Shown: positions 40,030 through 50,449 of the stretch, in pieces
How positions within the stretch are numbered: position 1 is the stretch's first letter
How the letters are laid out: every line of letters begins with the position of its first letter
Assembly (NCBI RefSeq): GCF_033807715.1
Contig: NC_084599.1
Coordinates: 14,048,625 to 14,112,624, forward strand
Source: Cololabis saira
Taxonomy: Eukaryota; Chordata; Actinopteri; Beloniformes; Belonidae
DNA: 64,000 nt
Direction of reading: 5' to 3'
The notes under the pieces: generated by a model
What the model was told of the DNA's origin: nothing
Database searches by the model: none
Seen by the model: the letters and a program-made list of their open reading frames with translations, nothing else
Made by a program: the position numbers and the translations under genes

Positions 40030-43000
40030 TTGTGTGGAAAATTAAATCTCCGAAGCATCCTCCAAAACTCATAAGAATTAGGCAATGTAAGAACATTGGT
40101 ACTGACAATTTCCTATATGATTTAACTACAATTAACTGGGACAGATTCCAACTCATACCTCATACTGAAGATGCCTGGAATTATTTTTCTCTGAAGTCAC
40201 AAATGTAATCGATAAACACGCCCCCTGGAGGGAAATTAAAGTTAAAGGTAAACTTCTTCCCTGGATCAACTCTGATCTGGTAAATCTTTTTAAATCACGG
40301 GATAAATTGTGGAAGCGATACAGGGAAACTAAAGATGCTGCTGACTGGGAAAAATATAGACTTTTAAGAAACTTAGGTAAGACAAGAACACGTAAAGCTA
40401 AATCAGATTTATTATAAAAATCAACTCTCTGAAAACATGCACAACCCCAAACAGTTCTGGAAAAAAACATTAATATTGTCCTTAACAAACCAAATAAAAT
40501 TATTAGCACTAAGATTTGCTGCAATAATGAAATCATCCAGGATCCCCTAACTATCACCAACATTTTTAATCAGCATTTCTCCTCTGTAGGTATCTCCTCA
40601 TCTGGCTCTCTATGTAGAAGCTCATATTTTTCTTTCGAAAACTTACATCCTATCGAAGTTCAAAATGCAATCAATGAATTGAAGAATGACTGTGGATCTG
40701 GTCCAGACGGCATGGAGATAAAATGTATTAAATTAGCAGCCCATGTTTTAATGTGACTTATACAACCTTTCTTTATTAACTTGCTCCCTCCCTTCTGCTT
40801 GGAAAAGTGCCATAGTTACTCCACTATACAAGGAAGGTGATCCAAACGAAGTCAATAATTACCGCCCAATCTCCATTATCAACTCCATCGCAAAGATCTT
40901 TGAAAAATTAATATTCAATCAAATATCACAATATATTACTGAAAACAATATTTTGTCCTCATGCCAATCCGGTTTCAGATCAAATTTCTCAACAACCACA
41001 GCTCTGCTAAAATTTATAAATGATACATTTACAGCTTCTGAAAATGGTAAACTCACTGGTGCAATATTTCTGGATCTCACTAAAGCTTTTGATATTGATG
41101 ATCACTACCTTCTACTGGAGAAACTTTACTCAATTGGCATCTCTAAAAACTCTCTTCTTTGGTTCAACTCATATCTCCATAACAGACGTCAGTGTGTTAG
41201 CCTTAATAGAATCCAATCCAAATATACAATTGTTGAGAAAGGAGTGCCACGAGGCTCATCCCTTGGACCACTCCTTTTCTCCATTTTTAGTAATGACCTC
41301 CCAAAAACCTGCTCCAACTGTCAAATACATTTATACGCAGACGACACAGTAATATATACATCCGGTAATAACACATCAGTAATTGAGAGATCCTTACAAA
41401 GTGAATTTTCTACTGTTCAGGATTGGCTAGCATCTAATTAACTTTTGTTAAACAAAAAGAAATCATGCTCAATGTTGTTTGGTACCAGATTAGGCCTCGG
41501 AAATAACCCAGATCTCAATATTCTTTTTAATGATGGCTCACCCCTTTAACAGGTGAACTCATTCAAACACCTTGGCCTCTGGATCGACCCATTATTTACC
41601 TTCAAATATCATATCGAGTCCATCACAACTAAGTTACATCGCAACCTAGGCATCCTTTACCGTTCAATAAACTGTTTCACTCTACCAACAAGGAAAATAA
41701 TTGTCACACAACTATTATTACCCATTTTAGATTATGCTGATGTTGTCTACCAGAACACTTATGAATCACAGCCAGCAATGAGGGAGGCGAGAGCTAGAGG
41801 GGACTATGCTATTAATAGTTATGATCGCCTCATTGTGAAGCCAAGGAGGGAGGGGAGGATTGGGGCTAATTAAACTGTACAATCAGATCAATCAGTAGAT
41901 GTAAGTGAAATTGCTGTTTCACGATATAATGTTTTCAGAAATGATAGAAACAGCTATGGTGGTGGCGTGGCAATATACATCCAGAACCATATACCTGTTA
42001 AGAGAAGAGAAGATCTTTTAAATTCAGCTATTGAGGCTCTTTGGATTCAAATACACTTACCTCACACCAAACCATTTCTTATAGGGTGTTGCTATAGACC
42101 ACCTAGTGCAAATATTCAGTACTTGGAGGATATATGTTACATGTTGCAAAAAAAGATGTATTTATTAGGGGATTTAAATATAGACTGGCTCTTGGCAAAG
42201 TGTTCATTGAAACGGAAACTGAGTGATATTGCAAAGGTGTGTCATTTATCTCAGATGATGACAGTACCTACTAGGGTGTTTATTAATTGTGCAGGACAGA
42301 AATCAGCAACTTGTATTGACCACATTTTCACCAATGCAAAAGAAAAGTGCTCTAAAGCTATATCAGTTCCAGTTGGTTTCAGTGACCACAATTTGGTGGC
42401 TGTTGCCAGGAAAGCGAAGGTGCCAAAAGCTGGACCTAAAATTCTTGTCAAAAGGTCTTTTAAATCTTTTTATGAGAATGATTTCATTAGGGACATTAAT
42501 AAGCTGCAATGGAAAAATGTATGTACAATTGATTATGTTGATGAAGCACTTGAACTCTTTACAAATATGTTTTTAGAAGTAGCTAATAAACATGCTCCCA
42601 TTAGGAAATTCACTGTAAGGAATAAAAAAGCAGCTTGGATTGATGATGAACTGAAAGCATTGATGACCCAGAGGGATGAAATGAAATCTGTGTCAATTAA
42701 ATCAGGTAATGTAGATGATTGGAAGTCATATTGTGCACTAAGAAACCAAGTAACAAGAACTAATAGGAAAAAGAAAAGCATGTTTTATCAAAAGAGGATA
42801 AATGAAAGTAAAAATGATGGAAATAAACTGTGGAAAACATTAAATGAGCTAATGCGAAGATCAGGGGACAACACTCCCTCCTTTGTAGAAGCAGAGGGTT
42901 CATTCATAACTAAGCCTCTCCATATTGCTAACTACTTTAATTACTTTTTTGTTAGGAAGATAGAGAATTTAAAAAATGAGACGACATCATTGCATAACAA

Positions 43001-44950
43001 CTTTTAAATTCAATTGATTAACAACAAAATCATGAGAGATAAGGATTGTGAGTTTGTCTTTCAAACTATACAGGTTGATAAAGTAAAAACATCTCTCAGT
43101 AGTATAAATGGAGAGAAAAAACCATCAGGATTAAATAACCTGAATGGGAAACTCTTGGGTATGGTTTCTGGCTCTATTGCACTGCCCATATGCCACATAT
43201 TCAATCTAAGTTTACTGAAAGGTGTTTGTCCACTGGCATGGAAAGCTGCAAAAGTTACTACCCAAAAACAAGAAGGACATGTTTTCAGGCGCCGTCCTAT
43301 CAGCATTCTTCCAGTGCTAAGCAAGCTCATGGAGAGAATTGTGTTTGACCAGATTTCATCTTATTTTTCTATTAACAAACTAAACTCTGAATTTCAACAT
43401 GCTTACAAAAAAGATCACTCCACGAGTACTGCCTTAATGCAGATGACCGATCAGTGGATGAGTGAGATAGACAGGAAAAGGATTGTGGGTGCTGTTCTTC
43501 TTGATTTTAGTGCTGCATTTGACTTGATTGATTACAAAATGCTCTTAAGGAAACTGATTGCTTATGGTTTTAATAAGAGGGTAGTTGTTCTGCAGTAAAG
43601 GCAGTACTACTATGTGGAGTCCCACAGGGAAGTTGTTTTGGTCCATTGCTCTATTCTATTTTTGCCAATGATATGCCACTTGTCCTGAGTAAAGCTAGTA
43701 TAGCCATGTTTGCCGATGATTCTACAGTCTATATGTCATCAAACAAGGTGGATGAGCTGAATGTGTTGCTGGAAAATGACCTGAAATCAATTTTGGCATG
43801 GGTAACCAAAAACAAATTGATTTTAAATGTAGTAAAAACTAAATGCATTGTTTTTGGCTCAAACCATGCTTTAAAAAGCCAAAACCAATTAAAAATATCC
43901 ATGAACGGCAGGTGTATAGAACAGGTCACTGAAGCTAAACTTCTTGGAATACTTCTTGATGAACATCTGTCCTGGCAGAATCACATAGACAAGTTAACAG
44001 GCAAAATGGGGAAAGGTATATCTATGATTAGAAGATACTCCTCTTTATTAACACCAATTACGCTCCGACAGGTTATTCAAACTTTGGTATTATCACACCT
44101 TGACTACTGCTCAGCTATCTGGTCAAGTGCAGCGAAAAAACATATAAACAAACTTCAGATAGTGCAGAACAGAGCAGCTCGCCTTGCACTCGGGTGTTCT
44201 ATGAGAAAGGGTGTTGACCAAATGCATTGTGATCTTGCATGGATGAAAGTAGAGGACAGATTAACACACAATTTACTAACATTATTCAGGAATATAACTG
44301 TGTCGAAACAACCAAACTGCCTGTACTCAAAAATAACCTTTTCCCAAAACAGACATGAGCATAGGACAAGACAAGTTAGCTGGGGTCATATTTCTATTCC
44401 ATTACCGAGATCAAATGCAATGAAAAGAACTTGTATGCCATCTCACAGTAGAACAGGTTGCCATATACCGGTACCATAACTAAAGCAACAAGCAGAGACA
44501 GTTTCAAAAAGCAACTAAAAATGTTATTTTTGGGTACAGACATAAACAATGGTTAATATATATGTTTGGGGGGGGGGTTAAATGGAGTGATGTAATTGTA
44601 ATTACTTATGTATTTAGTTATGTATTCATACATTTAAAATGTAAAGTACTATAGGAAGTATATATATGTATAATTGTGCTTTTATATGAATGTATTTTCA
44701 TGGACCCCAGGAAGACTAGCTGGAGTTTTGCGTCCGCTAATGGGGATCCAAAATAAAAAATAAAAAAAAACATCTTCAACCCCTCAATGTCATTTACAAC
44801 AGTCTCTGTAGATTTGTCTTATGGTGCCCATACCGAACTCACCACTGCTCCATGTACCACTCATTAAACTGGTTACCCCTCAGCTCAAGAAGACAATACC
44901 ACTGTCTCCAACTCATATTCAAATGTATCCACTTTAGTTATCCATCTTAC
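40030..44950 (+). pseudogene. Outer LINE, interrupted by another LINE
   Basis: The first part (40030-41770) gives TTINWDRFQLIPHTEDAWNY, VIDKHAPWREIKVKG, the RT blocks SSCQSGFRSNFSTTTALLKF, GAIFLDLTKAFD, GVPRGSSLGPLLFSIFSNDL and HLYADDTVIY (YADD box), then LLPILDYADVVYQNTYE. The frame logically resumes at about 44772 with HLQPLNVIYNSLCRFVLWCP and YHSLNWLPLSSRRQYHCLQL, the next residues of the same family. The gap 41775-44770 is a separate LINE. Multiple stops and frameshifts show the outer copy was dead or decayed. Confidence 0.8.
41775..44770 (+). pseudogene. Inner LINE (endonuclease plus RT), inserted in the outer LINE
   Basis: It has three long frames. 41967-43007 carries the APE endonuclease C-terminal half (YLLGDLNIDWLL, TCIDHIFTNAKE, GFSDHNLVAVARK) and linker. 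43014-43598 carries early RT (FRRRPISILPVLSKLMERIV, GAVLLDFSAAFDLIDYKML). 43646-44479 carries the FADD box (AMFADDSTVYMSSN) and thumb. Only a stop or frameshift separates each pair, so this is a rather young but inactive copy. The 3' end GACCCCAGGAAGACTAGCTG, then CTAATGGGGATCC and A-rich (AAATAAA) units, is a familiar fish LINE end. The 5' part of the endonuclease is missing. Confidence 0.85.
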
Positions 44951-44951
44951 T

Positions 44952-46149
44952 TAAAGGGGACATATTATGGCATTTAATGTATATTTTAAACAGGCCTTGA
45001 ATGTCTTAAAAGCTTGTTTTTTCTACATAAATCAGAAATTCAGCCTGTGGGCCATGTCTTTAGTTTTACCGCTTCTAAAGCCTTTTTCTGTGCTTCATTC
45101 TGAGGGGGGGCGAGGCTATGATAATGAGGCTCTGCGCTGATTGGCTGCTTGAATGACGTGTAGCAGGGGAGGAGACAAAGCGTTGCTCCGGGGAGAAGAG
45201 CAGCGGCTGCGTAGCAAAGCGTGTCCACGGTTCTGCGTTAAATCGACACGTACCCTACGCCATAGGCTCTGCGTTGGTGTAACGCGGAACCATAAATCAG
45301 CCTTTAGTCACCTCGTCTTCAAACAGGAAGATTTAATTTAATTCTAAACAGGTACACCACGGTTATTTACTCCAATTCCTCATCATTTCACTTCTTATGT
45401 TACAAGACAAATGAATCATGTTAACTGTAAAGAAATCACAACACTGAATTTTCACAAATGGCAACTTTATTGTTAAAATATATAAATAAAATTTATGCAC
45501 TATTGCTGGCTCAAGGAAGGACCGCGCGTCTTCTGAATGTGTCGTTGAACAGCTCCAGGTGCATTGCTTGGAAAATCTGAAACCACAGAAGAAAAATGTA
45601 TTACGGTACTGAGCCGCCGGCTCCCCTGGAGCCGGCCCCCCGGGTTCGGAGCTCCGGGCCCGGGGCTCCTCGACGGTCCGGTCCGTGAGCAGCTCCGGCA
45701 GCTCCGTTTGCGGCCCCGATGCTCCGGAGCTAAGCTAAATACTTAGCCCATGCAAAGATCATACAAATATAAAAAACGTAACTTACCGCTGACTCGTGTG
45801 CAGTTGCCGGGTCCGTGCTGTTGGAACTGATCCTTTTATGAGGGTAAATGTCGATGCAAAACCTCATTTTAACTCTCCCTCGCTGTTGAAACCGGTATAA
45901 AACAGTCACCGCTGCTGAACAATGGCAGAGCTCCAGCCGGCGGAGAGAGCTGGTTGTGGGCGTGGTTTCAGCAGCGGAGGCTGAACCTATGGAAATCTGC
46001 TCCCGTCGTGAGTGACACTGGGGGATTCTGTCGGGCGGGGGTCACAGACCTTGCAGAAATTCATGGGATTTCATCTCCCCTCTGCTGGCAGGGTGAGGGG
46101 AGACCACTTTATATATGTTAAAACAAGAAAAAACGTGTTTTTCATAATA
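44952..46149. mobile_element. AAAGGGGACATATTATG-type element with GC-rich interior
   Basis: The left end TTAAAGGGGACATATTATGG matches a non-coding family common in fish. The right end TTTTTCATAATA (46138-46149) is its imperfect inverted partner and is cut short. The interior holds a foldback MITE (45225-45305) and a GC-rich patch (45610-45740). The - strand frame at 45040-45228 is a family hallmark and not a gene. Confidence 0.6.
45225..45305. mobile_element. Foldback MITE, copy 3
   Basis: CCACGGTTCTGCGTTAAATC and GTAACGCGGAACCATAAATC are inverted, with TACCCTACGCC inside. It is a shorter relative of the copies at 13752 and 14250. Confidence 0.8.
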
Positions 46150-46517
46150 GTTTGAGAGGCATCACCGACCACGACCACAAGGAGCATCGCCACAGAGACC
46201 CCCCCAACCCGGACAGACCAGGGCAGACCTCACACAGAAGGTGGAGTCCCACCCCCAGCCACCCAGGCCTGAGGGACCCCCATGACGACACCCCCATGGG
46301 CAGAGCAGGCACACCTCCCAGTGTGGACGACCCCCCTGAGGAAACACTGGAGCTAAAAACTAAAAGATTAAAAGAAAGTAAAAAATGCCTAAAAGTGTAA
46401 ATTTTAGAGAAATCTATACAAAACTTAAGATGAATAATAAATAACATAAAATAAAATGAAAGTCATTAAAATGGATTAAAGGTTTAAAGATAATAAAAGA
46501 GCTAAATAAATAAACAC
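46150..46517. other. C-rich then A-rich spacer, unassigned
   Basis: A proline-rich open frame runs on + (46152-46400), but composition alone explains it. It is followed by AT-rich sequence. It may be LINE 5'-region debris. No domain recognised. Confidence 0.4.
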
Positions 46518-47069
46518 AATTAAAGCTGCAAGCAGGGATGAACGGGCCCTCGCACTCACGGCCACTGCCCCCCATAAGCATATCAGAAATGACACCACCC
46601 ACGATTTCCTATGTCAAACCATTCAAAAGTTATAGCAGAAAATCGGAACAACCAATCAGAAGAAGGGGCGGGGCTAATTAAGGCCAAAGAAGCTCAAGGA
46701 CTCATTACAGAGTCGCATGACACCACCCACGACTCTCTATGTCAAAACATTCAAATGTTATAGCAGGAAATAGGGACAACCAATCAGAAGAAGGGGCAGG
46801 GCTAATTTTCACCAATTGTGGTCAAGGACTCAATACCGATACCCATGACACCACCCACGACTCTTTATGTCAAACCTTTCAAAAGTTATGGCAGAGAATA
46901 GTACTCTAGGGGGCGCTGTTGAGCTGTTAGGCCACGCCCATTAAAGTTATTCTATGCAACTTCCTAGAGCTAGCAAGAATTTTGAAAGAGGCACCTCTAA
47001 GCCCCGCCCATTCGGTCCGAATGATACGGATTGGTCCAGGTCCAGGAAGGGAAAGAACCAATCAGATGC

Positions 47070-47470
47070 CTTCATTTTAAACTACGCCCCCCCCGCCCTG
47101 TCCCATGCGCGCACTCGCTTCCAGCCCCCCGTGTCCACTTCCCACAGGTCCTCCTGGGCTCACAGTGTCCCAGTGTAACCCCCCTCCCTCGGAGGGGCCA
47201 CGGAGCCCAGTAGTTATTTCCAGAGCGGCTCGGTCCCGCTGTGTGAGAGCGGGGAGCAGAGCGTCGGTCCGGGTCCAGCCCGCCGGGACACGAAGAGCCG
47301 CCGCAGCTCTGGCTCGGAAGCTGTATGGGGTCCGTGGGGATGTAGGCGTCTCCATCACGGCGAGAGCGGAGAGCGCCGGTGCACGGCACGGCACCGCAGC
47401 GGCTGGCGGAGCGCCAGCCGGGGACGCGGCGGGAGCACACACACGCACACACACACGTAGCCACAGCTAC
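47070..47470. other. GC-rich block inside the TTAA element
   Basis: About 400 bp with many CpG and long open frames on both strands (47072-47464 on -, 47105-47515 on +). The frames are Arg/Ala/Pro-rich as expected from composition and show no domain. It could act as a CpG-island-like promoter of the element; this is inference. Confidence 0.45.
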
Positions 47471-47525
47471 CCAATTTTTTCAGTACAGAGTGGCCCGGGG
47501 CCCATTAAATATTAATACTGTATAG

Positions 47526-47597
47526 CAGGGGTACTCAACTAAAACTTTAAGAGGTCCATTTAGAGAAAATTTACTCAAGCGAAGGTCCAGAACACAT

Positions 47598-47663
<66 letters not shown>

Positions 47664-49008
47664 AAGTAGCCTCATAGTTGTATCAACATCTGCATCTGAC
47701 TGTTGTATAAAAAAAGTACATATTTGCCACTTAACATGTGTAACTTGAATTACTTGAATTTTTTTCTCTTAAAAATAAAATACATTTTATTTTATTTTTC
47801 AAATGCTATCTTATTTTTTTATGTTTGAATTTCCCCTTTTCTTTGTTAATTGTCTCAACACATTTTTATAATAAATGAATATAAACATTGGTGAGCCTGG
47901 AACGATATTTAGTTTTAATTATGTTCATTGTGGAGAAAGCTGCTTCACAGCTGTATCTGGACCCAAACATGGGCAGGATGTTTTAAGATGGTCAGTTTAT
48001 TTTCTGTGACTTCAGTTCAGACTTGAGTGAATATCTTTGATGAAAAACTTTGTGTTTTGTTTCAGTGGCGTTTCACTTTCGCACTTTGAACGCCACGGTC
48101 TCTGAACGTATGAGACACTGGTTTTGTCCCAGTGTGAAGACTGAACCAGGATGAATCTGTCCATTCCGGGTTGAAACTTCCCTTTCCACCTGTTACGCTT
48201 CTCATCTCTGTATATAGTCAAACTAATTACCGTATTTTGACGACCATTCGGGCTCCGTGTGGAAAGGAGCACCCTCAGTTTTGTGTGTGTCATTTCTGGA
48301 TTTAAAAACACACACACAGCGCGCCGTGTGGAAAGGCGCCGTCAAAACACACGGAGCGCCACCTTACAACAACACACACACACAAGCATACAAGTCTGCA
48401 TATTTAAAAATAGAGCGGGAACAAAACTTAGTTTGACTGTACTTTATTTAAGATATTAAATTAATCAGTTGTCAGAGGACTCAGCGCGTCAGGTTTCATC
48501 CGAGCCTGATCAGCTGAGACGGGCAGGAGCCCGCAGCTCTCTGGCTGCGGAGCAGCCGAGTCTTTCCGATGCTTTTGCGAAAGCCTGACCAACAGTCCAG
48601 TCCAGCAGACACGTCAGCCCTGCATCTACATGTACAATCCTTCAGCAGTAACGACGGAGCCGCGCGCCCCCGAGCGGCACCGACCTCCCCGGCCGCGGGG
48701 ACGCATCGGGATAAATGATCACGCCGCGCTCGCTCGCTCTGGGCGCAGACCCAAGTAATCGATCCCTGATCCTGGCGGATCTAAACGTACTCTGTGCAAA
48801 ATGAAGGATTTACTCTGTAAATACACACCATTTCTCTTACTATTGCACGTAAAACTAGCTGAGTGTCTTCTCCTCATTTGGTCGGGAGTTGCTATGCAGT
48901 CCTGCGGCCCCCGCGGCCCACACGTACAAAACTGAATTTTTTTTGCGGCTCACTAGGTGGCGCTCGCGGCCCAAGTGAGGGCCGCGGCCCTATGGTTAAG
49001 AATCACTG
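47526..49008. mobile_element. Possible nested hAT-type element
   Basis: The left end CAGGGGTACTCAACTAAAAC and the right end, reversed, CAGTGATTCTTAACCATAGG are short imperfect inverted repeats of the hAT style (CAG...). The right part GCGGCTCACTAGGTGGCGCT is typical of a fish hAT-like end. No 8 bp target duplication could be confirmed and no transposase is seen. Confidence 0.4.
47599..47660. repeat. (TA)n microsatellite
   Basis: About 30 TA units inside the TTAA element. Confidence 0.97.
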
Positions 49009-49010
49009 GC

Positions 49011-49090
49011 GTAGGGTACGCCGTAGGGTACGCCGTAGGGTACGCCGTAGGGTACGCCGTAGGGTACGCCGTAGGGTACGCCGTAGGCTA
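49011..49090. repeat. 12 bp tandem array (GTAGGGTACGCC)n
   Basis: Six perfect copies (49011-49082) and a partial one running into GTAGGCTAGAGG. The unit equals the core motif of the foldback MITEs at 13752, 14250 and 45225. The + frame across it gives repeated RRVRRRV residues, an artefact. Confidence 0.95.
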
Positions 49091-50449
49091 GAGGAAGCGC
49101 CACTTTCAAATCTTGCTAGCTCTAGGAAGTTGCATAGAATAACTTTAATGCAAACCATGAAATATCAAATTTATCGCCAGGCCTGGCTTGCATGCAAAAT
49201 TTGGTGACTTTTGGAGAACTATCAAATATGGAACAATCAGATGAAGGGGAGGCGCGCTTTTTGGCATCTAGCGTCGCCACGGTAACACTTTTGAATGAGA
49301 AAAGTAATGCGCGTAGTCGCAAGATGGAGACACACATTTTGAGGTATAAAACACCAGGGTGCACGTTACGGTTCGGGCCGTATTAATTGCCGAAGGAATG
49401 GCATAAATTGCGCAGAAATTACACAATTAATTCAAAATGGCTGACTTCCTGTTCAGTTTCGGCCATGGCGCCAAGAGACTTTTCTTTAAGTTGCGACATG
49501 AGACAGGTGTGTACCGATTTTCGTGCATGTACGTCAAACCGTATTGTGGGGCTTGAGGCACAAAGTTTTCCGGGGGGCGCTGTTGAGCCATTTTGCCACG
49601 CCCATTAATACAAACCATGAAATATCAAATTTATCGCCAGGCCTGCCTTGCATGCAAAATTTGGTGACTTTTGGAGAACTATCAAATATGGACCAATCAG
49701 ATGAAGGGGGGCGCGCTTTTTGGCGTCTAGCGTCGCCACGGTAGCACTTTTGAAAGAGAAAAGTAATGCGCGTAGTCGCAGGATGGAGATGCACATTTTG
49801 ATGTATAACACATCTGGGTTCACGATACGGTTTGGGCCGTATTAATTCTCGAAGGAATGGCATATATTGTTCCAAAATTACGCGATTAATTCAGAATGTT
49901 CAAAATGGCCGACTTCCTGTTCTCTTTTGGCCATGGCGCCAAGAGACTTTTCTTTTAGTTGCGACATGATACAGGTGTGTACCGATTTTCGTTCATGTAC
50001 ATCAAACCGTATTATGGGGCTTGAGGTGCAAAATTTATTTCTGTCTGAACCAATCAGATGAAGGGTGGGTGCGCTTTTTGGCGTCTAGCATCGCCACGGT
50101 AACGCTTTTGAAAGAGAAAAGTAATGCGTGGTGTCGGAGGATGGAGACGCACAGTTTGATGTATAACACACTTGGGGGCACGTTACGGTTCGGGTTTTCA
50201 AGGGGGCGCTGTTGAGCCATTTTGCCACGCCCATTAATGCAAACCATTAAATATCAAATTTTTCGCCAGGCCTGGCTTGCATGCAGAATTTGGTGACTTT
50301 TTGGGCATGTTTAGGGGGGCAAAAGGGCCTTCCTTTTGTCAGAAGAAGAAAAAAAAGAAAGAAAGAAAAATTCCTACAGATACAATAGGGCCTTCGCACT
50401 GAAGGTGCTCGGGCCCTAATAAATAGCTGAAAAGACTAGGTAAATGAGA

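Larger units (their letters stand above)
46945..49144. mobile_element. TTAA-flanked terminal-inverted-repeat element (2,200 bp)
   Basis: The left end AGTTATTCTATGCAACTTCC continues TAGAGCTAGCAAGAATTTTG. The right end, reversed, reads the same and continues TAGAGCTAGCAAGATTTGAA. The inverted repeat is about 55 bp with few differences. TTAA stands on both sides (46941-46944 and 49145-49148). Removing the element restores the GGGCCC-family sequence CACGCCCATTAATGCAAACC, which is seen uninterrupted at 49601-49620 (one mismatch) and 50226-50245. No transposase is recognised inside; the interior holds a GC-rich block, a (TA)n array, a possible hAT element and a 12 bp tandem array. Confidence 0.85.
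46518..50419 (-). repeat. GGGCCC-family element, full-span copy split by a 2.2 kb insertion
   Basis: The copy runs in reverse. Its 3' end AATTAAAGCTGCAAGCAGGG then GAACGGGCCCTCGCACTC is at 46518 and its 5' end GTGCTCGGGCCCTAATAA is at 50419. The two parts are 46518-46944 and 49145-50419, about 1.7 kb in all. The ends carry sub-terminal inverted GGGCCC(GA/TC)GCAC motifs. The right part holds three rounds of a roughly 460 bp internal unit (starts at 49151, 49611 and a shortened round ending near 50240). No convincing protein is encoded, though similar short open frames recur in each unit. Confidence 0.8.

Noticed and set aside
41967..44479. Host genes with endonuclease or reverse-transcriptase domains
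   Set aside because: Domain order, 3' end and nesting show these are LINE open reading frames.
45040..45228. Small - strand protein with Ala/Leu/Pro
   Set aside because: It lies in the AAAGGGGACATATTATG-type repeat; the same frame recurs in that family and is not a host gene.
47072..47515. Long overlapping open frames on both strands in the GC-rich block
   Set aside because: GC-rich sequence lowers stop-codon frequency; the frames are Arg/Ala/Pro-rich, have no domain and lie inside a mobile element.
48863..49207. Arg/Val-rich repeat protein
   Set aside because: The repeated RRVRRRV comes from the 12 bp tandem array (GTAGGGTACGCC)n and not from a coding gene.
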